Part shown: positions 8,546 through 16,571 of the stretch, in pieces
Numbering within the stretch: the first letter of the stretch is position 1
How the letters are laid out: each line of letters begins with the position of its first letter
Notes under the pieces: generated by a model
Databases searched by the model: none
Told to the model about the DNA's origin: nothing
Seen by the model: only the letters and a program-made list of their open reading frames with translations
Translations under genes and position numbers: made by a program
Source of the DNA: Photobacterium galatheae
GTDB lineage: Bacteria; Pseudomonadota; Gammaproteobacteria; Enterobacterales; Vibrionaceae
Direction: 5' to 3'
DNA length: 64,000 nt
NCBI RefSeq assembly: GCF_000695255.1
Contig: NZ_JMIB01000004.1
Span: 248,001-312,000, forward strand

Positions 8546-9736
8546 TCAGGCCTCCCGGTCTAGTGTCTGAAGCAGGCGTGCTTTGGTGATAATGCCATGG
8601 TAGTTCTGCTGCTCATCGACCACGGGTACCCCATAAGGCAGGCTGGCAACATGACCGATCAGCTCACCGACCGGCGTGTTGGGTAAGAAGGTCACCGTGT
8701 CACTGAGCAGTGCCTGTGTCAGCGGGTGGTTGGCTTTGGTGGCACTTTGTAAAGATTCAATAGAGACAATCCCGATGTACAGGTTGCGGCGGTCAACAAC
8801 GATGCCAAATTCGCGATCCTGATCGTTGAGCAGTTGCAGTGCGGCGCGCGGGCCGTCAGTTTCTCCTTTTTTGATCACGGTCACCTGCTGTTTGCGGGCA
8901 ATATCTTTGGCGGTGTATACGTTGGTGACATCGACGCCTTTGAAGAAAGAGCGAACATAGTCATTGGCCGGGTGGTGGAGGATTTCATCCGGCGTCCCGA
9001 TTTGAACGACCTCACCGTTTTGCATGATGGCAATGCGATCCCCGATGCGCATGGCTTCATCCAAATCGTGGGAAATGAACACGACGGTGCGTTTATCGTC
9101 ACTTTGCAGCCGGATCAGCTCGTCCTGCATTTCGGTTCGGATCAGTGGGTCCAGCGCGGAAAATGCTTCATCCATCAAAAGGATGTCCGGGTCATTGGCC
9201 AGTGCTCTGGCCAAACCAACCCGTTGCTTCATCCCGCCAGACAACTCGTCCGGATAAGAAGCGGCATAGGCATCGAGACCGACACGTGCCAGTGCTTTCA
9301 GCGCTGTATCATAGCGGGTGTCTTTATCGACACCGGCCAGTTCCAGTCCAAAGGCGGTATTGTCAATCACGGTCATATGTGGCATCAGTGCAAACGACTG
9401 AAAGACCATGCTGATGTTGTTTCTTCTGACGGTGCGTAACTCATCTTCAGAAATTTTGGCAATGTCTTTGCCATCCAGCAACACTTGCCCACGGGTAGGT
9501 TCTATCAGGCGGTTGAGCAGCCGGACCAGCGTCGACTTCCCTGAACCGGAGAGGCCCATGATGACGAAAATTTCGCCTTCCTGAATCGTCAGGGTGGCAT
9601 CTTTGACACCCACGGTCAGACCGGTTTCTTCAAAGATGGCGTCTTTATTGAATCCCTTTTCCAGCAGTGGGAACGCCCTTTCCGGAGCGCTGCCAAACAC
9701 CTTGTAAAGGTTTTTTACTTCAAGTTTGACAGTCAT
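8546..9736 (-). CDS. proV: Glycine betaine ABC transporter ATPase ProV
   Basis: ATPase subunit of about 396 residues. It has Walker [10 protein letters not shown], the signature [16 protein letters not shown], Walker [15 protein letters not shown] and His switch [10 protein letters not shown]-terminal CBS domains (~280-396), which in OpuA-type systems sense ionic strength, end with [17 protein letters not shown]. The start is ATG 9736 ([15 protein letters not shown]), matching the E. coli ProV N-terminus; the open frame reaches a TTG 39 bases earlier, which is less likely. First gene of proVWX. Confidence 0.93.
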   Translation of the reverse strand: MTVKLEVKNLYKVFGSAPERAFPLLEKGFNKDAIFEETGLTVGVKDATLTIQEGEIFVIMGLSGSGKSTLVRLLNRLIEPTRGQVLLDGKDIAKISEDELRTVRRNNISMVFQSFALMPHMTVIDNTAFGLELAGVDKDTRYDTALKALARVGLDAYAASYPDELSGGMKQRVGLARALANDPDILLMDEAFSALDPLIRTEMQDELIRLQSDDKRTVVFISHDLDEAMRIGDRIAIMQNGEVVQIGTPDEILHHPANDYVRSFFKGVDVTNVYTAKDIARKQQVTVIKKGETDGPRAALQLLNDQDREFGIVVDRRNLYIGIVSIESLQSATKANHPLTQALLSDTVTFLPNTPVGELIGHVASLPYGVPVVDEQQNYHGIITKARLLQTLDREA

Positions 9737-9801
9737 AAATAATGTGAGTCCTTCAAAATGAATCTTCCTCTGCAAAGAAATAATTACAGATAAACATTTG
9801 T

Positions 9802-9830
9802 ACTCTAAACAATTATGGCAGGTCTTTCAA
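9802..9830 (-). promoter_or_regulatory. Candidate promoter of proVWX
   Basis: On the minus strand TTGAAA (9830-9825), 17 bases, TAGAGT (9807-9802) would place a transcription start about 60 bases before proV. Four of six -10 bases match. This is a prediction by eye only. Confidence 0.35.
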
Positions 9831-9965
9831 AGTGATAAGGGATTTATTTGACTGTTTGTCAGAACCGAATGCTTTATTATGAGTCGATTTCCTTCTATTT
9901 GTTTTATAAATAGACGATTTTTAGCTGTCTTGAGATACGTTAGATACGGAAGGAAAGTTAGATAA

Positions 9966-11411
9966 CTATTGTTTGTGTGCGTATGATGATGTGCTTGTGT
10001 GGTGAACGGGGAGTGTAACCAGAAAACAGTTCCTGGGATCAGCTTGAAGACGTTCAAGCACAATATCGCCACCATGAAGCGCTGCAATATCGCGGATAAT
10101 CGACATCCCCAGTCCGGCCCCATCGCCTCGTTCGGTATTGGCCCGGAAAAATTTTTCGAAAATCCGCTCCCGAATCGCATCCGGAATGGGCTGACCTGTA
10201 TCACAAACCCGGATTGCCACCCAATCATCCGATGACAGGCTGACAGAGATATTGATGTCGGCGTTGCTTCCGGCATAGCGGATGGCGTTGTCAATTAAGT
10301 TACTGAATAAACAGGCCATCAGAATACCGTTTGCGTCCATGATGAGTGAATCAGGGCCATCCAGAGACAGGTTCTGATCTTGCTTTAATGCCAGTGGCAC
10401 CAGAGAACCAATCACGTCGCGCAGGCAGGCCATCAGGTCGGTTTCACTGAATGAGAATGTATTGACACCTTCCACCCGGGCGAGCATCAGCAATTGCTGA
10501 ATCAGACGGTCGGTCCGCTCAATGCCTTTGAGAATATGGGTTAAGTCGTTTTGCAGATCTTGCGGGTTATCACTGGCCAGCGCGTTTTCAGCATTTAACC
10601 GGAGCACTGCTAAGGGTGTTTTCAGTTCATGGGCAGCGGTGTGGGTAAAACGTTTTTCTCTGATCCAGGCTTTATCCAGTTCAGACAGCAGATAATTCAA
10701 CTGATCAATCAAGGGTTTGAGTTCAATTGTTGGCTGAGAAACCTGAATTGCATGCAGTTTATTGATTGTGCGTCGTGACAGGGCCTGTTGCAGTTCGCCG
10801 ACCGGCTGCATGATGTAGTTGACCAGCAGAATAATGGCCAGTGCCAGGCAAGGGATGAGTAATAACTGTGGAACGCCGGTTGAGAAAGCGATCTCATCAA
10901 TGAGTTCATCCCGAATGGCTTCCTTCTCTGCCACGATCAGAAAAGCGGCTTCCTGATTCTGTTCAGTCAAAGGCAGGCGGATCTGGAAACTACGCCAGCG
11001 CTGATCATCAAACGAGAGCGGGTGATAGCCAATTTTATCCGGGGCGGAAAGCGGAGTCGGCGGTGCAGCGGGGGAGCGAAGCATCACCTTGCCGTCAGCA
11101 CTGAGTAGCTGAAACATCAGTTTTTGTTCATAGGGATGCCCGTAAGGGGTTGGATCATCATCATCGCGTCCAGCGTGATTCGTGATCCCCTGATACCATT
11201 GCTCATAAAACTGTTCGAGCTGATTGGGCGGCATTTTTAGAAGCTGGGGGGCACTGAGGGCGAGCAATTTTGCTGACTGGCCCAGCCGTGCATCAAAGAT
11301 CTCGTCAATCTCATGCTTGGATTCAGCAAAGATCAGGCTCCAGGAAATGGCGATCAGTACAGTTGCGGCTGTCACTGTCATGGTGATCAGCCGTTTTTTT
11401 AGCGACAGCAT
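9966..11411 (-). CDS. Sensor histidine kinase (PmrB/QseC type)
   Basis: Membrane sensor of ~481 residues: a first membrane segment near the N-terminus, a periplasmic domain of ~150 residues, a second segment (LLLIPCLALAIILLVNYIM) and a HAMP-like linker. The phospho-acceptor His lies in HTAAHELKTPLAVLRLNAE; the N box is NLIDNAIRYA and the G2 box GDGAGLGMSIIR. The G1 box reads DTGQPIPD, less canonical than DxGxGI. Start is ATG 11411; a TTG at 11435 overlapping the regulator gene is an alternative. It is the last gene of the six-gene operon and should phosphorylate the adjacent regulator. The stimulus is unknown; relatives sense cationic peptides, metals or catechol-like signals. Confidence 0.88.
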   Translation of the reverse strand: MLSLKKRLITMTVTAATVLIAISWSLIFAESKHEIDEIFDARLGQSAKLLALSAPQLLKMPPNQLEQFYEQWYQGITNHAGRDDDDPTPYGHPYEQKLMFQLLSADGKVMLRSPAAPPTPLSAPDKIGYHPLSFDDQRWRSFQIRLPLTEQNQEAAFLIVAEKEAIRDELIDEIAFSTGVPQLLLIPCLALAIILLVNYIMQPVGELQQALSRRTINKLHAIQVSQPTIELKPLIDQLNYLLSELDKAWIREKRFTHTAAHELKTPLAVLRLNAENALASDNPQDLQNDLTHILKGIERTDRLIQQLLMLARVEGVNTFSFSETDLMACLRDVIGSLVPLALKQDQNLSLDGPDSLIMDANGILMACLFSNLIDNAIRYAGSNADINISVSLSSDDWVAIRVCDTGQPIPDAIRERIFEKFFRANTERGDGAGLGMSIIRDIAALHGGDIVLERLQADPRNCFLVTLPVHHTSTSSYAHKQ

Positions 11412-11421
11412 GGGGCGGATT

Positions 11422-12081
11422 TCAGCGATTCTCAATGATGTACCCTACGCCTCGGATATTTTTAATCAGTGAGCTGCCGAGCTTTTTCCGCAGGTTATGA
11501 ATATGGACTTCAATGGCATTGTCACTGGCACTGTCATCCCAGCCATGCAGTGCCTGTTGAAGTCTGTCTTTACTCATGACCCGTCCAGCCTGTGCCACTA
11601 ATGTGCTGAGAATTTTAAATTCATTGCGAGTGAGTTTCACGGGTTTTCCCTGAAAACTGACTGCGTTATTGTCCAGAGACAAAGTCAGCTCGCCCAGTTG
11701 AATTTCTGTTTCTGTGCTGCCGGACAGCCGACGGATCATCACCCGCAGCCGGGCCAGTAATTCTTCAAGCGCAAAAGGCTTGACCAGATAATCATCGGCG
11801 CCGCCATCGAGCCCTTTGACGCGGTCGTCAATGCCATCCCGGGCGGTGAGGATCATGACCGGCACCTGATGGCCCGCACGGCGGATATGGCGTAGCACCT
11901 GAAGGCCATCAATATCGGGCAGTGTCAGATCGAGAATGACGGCCAGGAAATCTTCGGTTTTCAGTGCCAGCTCAACCCCCTGACCACGCTGGAGCCAGTC
12001 GACGGTATAGCCACGACGGCTGAGTGAGGCCACCATGGACTCACCCAGCATGACATCATCTTCGATCAATAAGATGCGCAT
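11422..12081 (-). CDS. OmpR-family response regulator (PmrA/QseB type)
   Basis: A 219-residue regulator. The receiver domain (1-~115) has the acidic pocket IEDD, phospho-acceptor Asp in VILDLTLPDIDG, the Thr of ILTARD and Lys of LVKPFAL. The winged-helix DNA-binding domain (~125-219) carries NEFKILSTLVAQAGRVMS and ends DNAIEVHIHNLRKKLG, then RGVGYI. These features fit the PmrA/QseB/CarR branch, which binds direct repeats resembling CTTAA(G/T) spaced 11 bases apart; such a box lies at 16555-16571 in front of this operon. The gene begins three bases after the TPR gene stop and is followed by the kinase, so it is probably autoregulated. Confidence 0.9.
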   Translation of the reverse strand: MRILLIEDDVMLGESMVASLSRRGYTVDWLQRGQGVELALKTEDFLAVILDLTLPDIDGLQVLRHIRRAGHQVPVMILTARDGIDDRVKGLDGGADDYLVKPFALEELLARLRVMIRRLSGSTETEIQLGELTLSLDNNAVSFQGKPVKLTRNEFKILSTLVAQAGRVMSKDRLQQALHGWDDSASDNAIEVHIHNLRKKLGSSLIKNIRGVGYIIENR

Positions 12082-12084
12082 TGA

Positions 12085-12732
12085 CTATTGCAGCTCCTTC
12101 AGTTTCTGCTGGATTTCACGCTGACGACCGGCATCGGCCAGTTTTCGTCCCGGCCGTGGTTTGGCATGGCTGGCGCGTTTGAGGTAGACCATTGCGTCGT
12201 CACGTCGGCCATCCTGTGCCAGAAAATCCCCGTAAAAGTAATTTGGATCGATGCCATCCGGGTTGATCGCCAGTGCTTTCTTCAGCATTTCTTCGGCTTT
12301 GTCATCGTCACCGAAGCCAATTGGCCACCCTGGCACTTGGTAGTATAACGTCCCCAAACTGGTATAGGCAGATCCATCCAGGGTTTTTGGATCGGTTTTG
12401 ATCACGTCTTCAAGCAATGATTTTGCTTCTTTCACCAGTGGCAATGCGCCCAAGCCGCCTTTGGCACCGGCCAGACTGCTTTTATTAATCGCCAGCCAGA
12501 CTTTCAGATCGGCCCGACCCGGAGATTGTTGCAAGGCTGTGTTTGTCTGGGCGATGACATTGTTCAGGCAATGTACTTTGTTGTCTTTGTTGAAGGTGTC
12601 GTACTGACATTTTGCCCACGCTTGCTGAATCTCGTTTAACGCATCGGCATGGGCAACACTGCTGAGTGACGCACCGGCCACACAAGCCATGACCAGCAGG
12701 GGTTGAACGATATTAAAAGATGGCTTTTTCAT
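12085..12732 (-). CDS. Secreted tetratricopeptide-repeat protein, function unknown
   Basis: A 215-residue protein with a Sec signal peptide of ~30 residues (LLVMACVAGASLSSVAHA), so it is periplasmic or surface exposed. The mature part has two Cys (KCQYDT and VHCLNN) that could form a disulfide. TPR-like helices follow: YTSLGTLYYQVPGWPIGFGDDDKAEEMLKKALAINP and NYFYGDFLAQDGRRDDAMVYLKRA. I cannot name a function. It is translationally coupled to the upstream dehydrogenase by an ATGA overlap and lies three bases before the response-regulator gene. A role as periplasmic scaffold or accessory sensor for the two-component system, or in export of the operon's product, is a guess. Confidence 0.75.
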   Translation of the reverse strand: MKKPSFNIVQPLLVMACVAGASLSSVAHADALNEIQQAWAKCQYDTFNKDNKVHCLNNVIAQTNTALQQSPGRADLKVWLAINKSSLAGAKGGLGALPLVKEAKSLLEDVIKTDPKTLDGSAYTSLGTLYYQVPGWPIGFGDDDKAEEMLKKALAINPDGIDPNYFYGDFLAQDGRRDDAMVYLKRASHAKPRPGRKLADAGRQREIQQKLKELQ

Positions 12733-13559
12733 AGAACCTCCGGAGATGAATGCACTTCAGCTTTGGTAAGAAACTGGCGAATGGTGGCACTTTGTTTGCG
12801 GATTGCACCGGCAACCGCAGAGGGCAGGATCTGGTTGACCCGGACCCAGAGTTTTTCCGGCCAGCCCAGCCAGCGAACCGGGGTTTCCTGTTGCAGGCTG
12901 AGTAAGAGCTGTTCGGCAACCCATTTGGGAGGGTCGACCTGATTGCCCAGATGCTGGTTCAGTTCATTGACAGTGGTGGAGTTCAGCGCGGTGTCTGTGG
13001 CGCGGGGGGCCAGATACAACACGCGGATGCCTGTTCCATCCAGTTCACGGTCTAGCGCTTCACTAAAACGATGGAGTCCGGCTTTTCCGGCACAGTAGGT
13101 GGTATAGCCGGGGTAGCCGATGGCTGAAAAAGTTGAGCCAACGTTCAGGATCAGACCCGGGCGGGCCAGCCATTGGATCGCCTGTTGGCTCAGAAGAATC
13201 GGCACCGTCAGATTCAGATGGATTTCTTCGCTGATACTGGCGGCATCCCGCTGATTCAGCCGGGAAAACTGGTTACTCCCCGCGTTATTGATCAGGCCGT
13301 GTATGACTAATCCTTCGGTTTTCCATTGCTGGCAGCGGTCATGAACCGACTGGATGCCAGCGTCTGTATTCAGATCCGCAACCAGCGTTTTGTGTGCGGT
13401 TTCACGGGGCAGAGCCAGCTGTAATGCTTTGAGCTTACTCAGATTTCGGCCCACCAGAATCAGATTTGCCCCAGCATGTGCCAGCACGCTGGCGATCTCT
13501 GAGCCAATCCCCCCGCAGGCACCGGTGAGGACCAGATACTTCTCGTTGATATCCATCAT
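12729..13559 (-). CDS. Short-chain dehydrogenase/reductase
   Basis: Classical SDR of ~276 residues. The NAD(P)-binding motif is TGACGGIGSEIA, the NNAG motif is LINNAGS, the catalytic Ser lies in LNVGSTFSAIG, and YTTYCAGKAG is the YxxxK motif. It is expected to reduce a ketone or aldehyde, or oxidise an alcohol, with NAD(P). The C-terminal ~35 residues are hydrophobic/basic and might touch the membrane. I chose ATG 13559 with AAGGAA five bases upstream; the open frame runs further back without a ribosome site. It sits 28 bases after the ligase/di-iron gene, so it probably acts on the product of that enzyme. Confidence 0.85.
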   Translation of the reverse strand: MMDINEKYLVLTGACGGIGSEIASVLAHAGANLILVGRNLSKLKALQLALPRETAHKTLVADLNTDAGIQSVHDRCQQWKTEGLVIHGLINNAGSNQFSRLNQRDAASISEEIHLNLTVPILLSQQAIQWLARPGLILNVGSTFSAIGYPGYTTYCAGKAGLHRFSEALDRELDGTGIRVLYLAPRATDTALNSTTVNELNQHLGNQVDPPKWVAEQLLLSLQQETPVRWLGWPEKLWVRVNQILPSAVAGAIRKQSATIRQFLTKAEVHSSPEVL

Positions 13560-13587
13560 GTATTCCTTATTCAATCCGTACTCTTTG

Positions 13588-15891
13588 TCAGTGTGCTTTT
13601 GGGGATGATTGTTCTGGCAGTGGCAGTGTTGCCAGCATCTGGCCATAAAGGTTATAGACCATGTTGGCACTCTCAATAATGGCCTGTTGATCAACAGGAT
13701 CTGTGATTTGATTCATCAGTTGCTCAAAGGTTTTGATGTGTTCCTGATCCAACTCACTGTGTGATTTCAGGTAAGTCATGGCCTGATCCGGCAGATTCAG
13801 AATCTGCTGCACCTGTTGCGCTATCTGGCCACCAATGCTGACGCTGGTGCCTTCAAGCACCCAGACCATCCCGAAAAAACCGATTGGATTACGACGGTCA
13901 ATCTGGTGGTAGAGGTAAGCCACCATCAGTTCAATGGGGGCACAGACCCGACCCTGATCGCGATTTTCCCGGACGGCGTCTGCATCAGCGCCACAGGCTT
14001 TAATGTCATTGAGGATCCAGACCTGATGGCCCATCTCTTCTTCGATGTAATGCCCGATGGCCTGACGCAGCCATTCGTAACGCTCGTCCAGTTTACCGCC
14101 ACAGGCCATCAGGAGCGGAATGGTGTGTTTGACGTGGTGGTAAGCCTGAGTCAGGAAAGCGGTGTAGCCTGCCAGATCAATCCCCCCCTGCTGGCAGGCA
14201 GCAAAAATTGGGGCATCAGCCATCCGATTGCGAGCCGTTTCTGTTGCGGTAACCAGAGTTTGAAAAAATTCTGAATACATGCTGTCTCCTCGTGAAATTT
14301 GGGTGTTCTCTTGACGGTGAATTGGCGTGAGCGTAAGGCCGTCAGAGGTATGCGCGGCAATGAAAACTTCAGGTGTTGCGGGATGAGACGTTTTGTCATT
14401 CGCTTCAGGCCGCGCTTGGGTGAGTGCCGGGATGATGTACTGCTGAATGACATCTCGCTTGGGGCGACCGTTGGCAGTCATGAGTCCCGGAAACGCTGAT
14501 AAGGGTTTTTCCAGCACAATCAGATTGCCAATGCGGGCATAATCCGGGAGTTGCTGATTCAGTGAATGGAGTGCCGCAGGCAGGCATTCCGGCGACGTGC
14601 TGAACAGCACACCCGTGAGCTGTATCTGGGCATCGCCAACCACGACCATTCCCATGAGCGCTGGGATGGCCTGAGCTTCGGATTCAATCCACTCAGGAGA
14701 AACATTGCGGCCGAAGGCCGTAATCAGCAGATTTTTACGTCGGCCGGTGATATGCAGGAAGCCGTCGTTGTCCAGATGACCCAGATCGCCGGTGTCAATT
14801 TCCTGATCGGGGTTTAGAGCGAGGCCCTGGTTGGAAGCCGGCTGCCCGAGGTAGCCCAGCATGGCGTTGCCACGAACCCGGACAACGCCAGATTCAGAGA
14901 TGCTGAGCTGGCAATGGGGAAGCGGCTTGCCACAACTTCCCGGTTTATCATCACCGGGGAGATTGAGACTGACCACGGAGCCGCACTCTGACAATCCATA
15001 GCCTTCATAAGCTGGGATGCCCAATGCTCTGGCCTGTGTAAGCAGTGCCGGAGAGACCCGAGCGCCGCCAACCGCAACATATTGCAGCGGATTGACGACT
15101 TCAGGCTGCTGGATGGCGACCTGACAAAGCGCCATCAGCAGTGCCGGGGTCAGCACCAGACTTTCAGGCCGGTGGCAGGCCAGGGCTTGCGCAAATTGTG
15201 CCGGATCAAACTGACTGGAACCGGACAGACCGACCTGTTCACCGGGTAAGATGACTGTGGTTGCGCCCATCAGAATGGGCAGGTAAAGACCGGTGATATT
15301 TTCCAGCAGTGTCACCAGAGGTAACAGCACCAGATGTTTTTTGGGGTGGACACAGGTTGACAGACGATCGGCCAGAACCCGGCTGGTGGTGTTCAGGTGT
15401 TCCTGACTCAGGCATACCCCTCTGGGCTGTCCGGTTGAACCCGAGGTAAAGGTGATTTTCGACGTCTGTGGTGGAACAGTGCGGCGCTGTGTGACCTTCG
15501 GACAGGCATAAACGGGCAGGCCAGCAATGGTTGTACCGGCTGTATCTTCGTACGCTGGCCAGTGTCCCCAAAGCGTATCCACACTGGCTTCTGAGCAGAT
15601 ATGCTGAACCTGTTGCTCGGAGAAAAAAGCGGGAACCGGAATCAGGACTTTGTTGGCTGCCATCGCCGCCAAATCTGCAATGGCCCATGGGATGCCATTG
15701 TCAGCTTTCAGCGCAATATGGTTTGCCTCGAGCTGGTTTAACTGACTTGCAGCCTGAATCACTTCTTTCGCAAGCTGACTGTAACTGAGCGTGATCGGCG
15801 CGCCTGTTTGGGGGTTGAATCCGTGCATTGCCTCTGTTTCAGGTCTCAGTTCGGCGAAACGGAACAGATGTTCAATGAGATGATTTTTCAT
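13588..15891 (-). CDS. AMP-dependent acyl/aryl ligase fused to a haem-oxygenase-like di-iron oxygenase domain
   Basis: A 767-residue fusion. Residues 1-~485 are an ANL-family adenylating ligase: A3 TFTSGSTGQPRG at ~148, YEGYGLSECG at ~295, and DTGDLGHLDNDGF, then TGRRKN, at ~366. The C-terminal catalytic-Lys motif reads TANGRPKR (472-479), with Arg at the usual Lys position. After a ~50-residue polar linker comes a haem-oxygenase/TenA-like domain (538-767) with EEEMGHQVW, VLEG and HSELDQEH, the ligand pattern of haem-oxygenase-like di-iron enzymes (HDO/UndA type). The start is ATG 15891 (GGAGG before it, ATGA overlap with the upstream gene). An internal ATG at 14280 has its own GAGGAG site, so the second domain may also be made alone. 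The expected chemistry is to activate a carboxylic acid, then oxidise or cleave it; the substrate is unknown. Confidence 0.82.
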   Translation of the reverse strand: MKNHLIEHLFRFAELRPETEAMHGFNPQTGAPITLSYSQLAKEVIQAASQLNQLEANHIALKADNGIPWAIADLAAMAANKVLIPVPAFFSEQQVQHICSEASVDTLWGHWPAYEDTAGTTIAGLPVYACPKVTQRRTVPPQTSKITFTSGSTGQPRGVCLSQEHLNTTSRVLADRLSTCVHPKKHLVLLPLVTLLENITGLYLPILMGATTVILPGEQVGLSGSSQFDPAQFAQALACHRPESLVLTPALLMALCQVAIQQPEVVNPLQYVAVGGARVSPALLTQARALGIPAYEGYGLSECGSVVSLNLPGDDKPGSCGKPLPHCQLSISESGVVRVRGNAMLGYLGQPASNQGLALNPDQEIDTGDLGHLDNDGFLHITGRRKNLLITAFGRNVSPEWIESEAQAIPALMGMVVVGDAQIQLTGVLFSTSPECLPAALHSLNQQLPDYARIGNLIVLEKPLSAFPGLMTANGRPKRDVIQQYIIPALTQARPEANDKTSHPATPEVFIAAHTSDGLTLTPIHRQENTQISRGDSMYSEFFQTLVTATETARNRMADAPIFAACQQGGIDLAGYTAFLTQAYHHVKHTIPLLMACGGKLDERYEWLRQAIGHYIEEEMGHQVWILNDIKACGADADAVRENRDQGRVCAPIELMVAYLYHQIDRRNPIGFFGMVWVLEGTSVSIGGQIAQQVQQILNLPDQAMTYLKSHSELDQEHIKTFEQLMNQITDPVDQQAIIESANMVYNLYGQMLATLPLPEQSSPKAH
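14280..14293 (-). promoter_or_regulatory. Internal ribosome binding site and start for the di-iron domain
   Basis: On the minus strand GAGGAG, six bases, then ATG (start 14280) inside the fused frame. It sits exactly where the haem-oxygenase-like domain begins (MYSEFFQ). This looks like the preserved start of a once separate gene and may still drive a free ~230-residue protein. Confidence 0.6.
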
Positions 15892-16508
15892 GCCTGACCT
15901 CCGAAAGCCTGTCGGACGGGGAAACGGCGCTGGTTCAGAACCGCTAAACCTGAAGACAGGCTCCCGCCGGAAATTCGGGGTTGCTGCTGATAATAAGTCC
16001 CCCAGATCGTATCCGCATTGGGTATCCGTTCTGCGGAAGCTTCGGCCAGCACGGCAGGGTTCAGTCCCAATCGTCTCATCATGGCCTGAAGTGGGCCGGT
16101 TGCGGTGAAAACACACCAGTGATAGCCACTCTGGACCAGATGTTCGGCAATCAGGGTGAAGTGCAGGGAAGACATACCTTTCGAAAAGGCTGCCAGTTGT
16201 CCGAATTCAATCAGTTCTGAACGATCAACCGTCTGACCAAACCGCTCAGACATCAGTTGCTCCGCGGGTTGATCCAGATATTGTTCCAGAAATAATTGAC
16301 CGGTATCAGCGGCTTGATAGCCGCAGACCGATAACAGTTGTTCGTGCTCATCTATCAATGCCAGAAAAGCTGGCATGAAAGAATGGATACGGGCCTGAAA
16401 CGCGGAGGCATAGCGGGAAGCGATATAACGTTCTGTTTTTTCACGAAAAGGATGATCTCTATCAATATGCACCAAGGTTAACTTATTAGAATGGTTGTGA
16501 TTGCCCAT
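15888..16508 (-). CDS. Thermostable hemolysin family protein (T_hemolysin; GNAT-like fold suspected)
   Basis: A 206-residue protein of the family named after the Vibrio parahaemolyticus delta-VPH thermostable hemolysin. It has no signal peptide or membrane segment. The second half (EFGQLAAFSKG, then FTLIAEHLVQSGYHWCVFTATG, then LQAMMRRLGL) resembles the core of GNAT/autoinducer-synthase-like acyltransferases. I therefore suspect an acyl-transfer enzyme rather than a pore-forming toxin. It is the first gene of the operon: ATG 16508 with GAGGG upstream, and its TGA overlaps the ligase start by four bases. A plausible link is that it transfers the acyl group activated by the ligase, but this is inference. 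Confidence 0.8.
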   Translation of the reverse strand: MGNHNHSNKLTLVHIDRDHPFREKTERYIASRYASAFQARIHSFMPAFLALIDEHEQLLSVCGYQAADTGQLFLEQYLDQPAEQLMSERFGQTVDRSELIEFGQLAAFSKGMSSLHFTLIAEHLVQSGYHWCVFTATGPLQAMMRRLGLNPAVLAEASAERIPNADTIWGTYYQQQPRISGGSLSSGLAVLNQRRFPVRQAFGGQA

Positions 16509-16539
16509 CGCATATTCCCTCTGAAGGTGTGTATCACCA

Positions 16540-16571
16540 CTTTAGAATGGGAAACTTAAGAAAGTCTTAAG
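16540..16571 (-). promoter_or_regulatory. Candidate PmrA/QseB-type operator and promoter of the T_hemolysin operon
   Basis: Two perfect CTTAAG hexamers at 16555-16560 and 16566-16571 are separated by five bases, so they repeat every 11 bases. This is the arrangement bound by PmrA/QseB/CarR-type regulators. On the minus strand the second hexamer is followed after seven bases by TTCTAA, a possible -10, so the box would occupy the -35 position. The first gene starts 47 bases downstream of the box. Confidence 0.6.

Noticed and set aside
15892-16116. N-terminal extension of the ligase frame
   Set aside because: Overlaps the T_hemolysin gene in another frame; GGAGG and ATG at 15891 and the ATGA overlap mark the true start.
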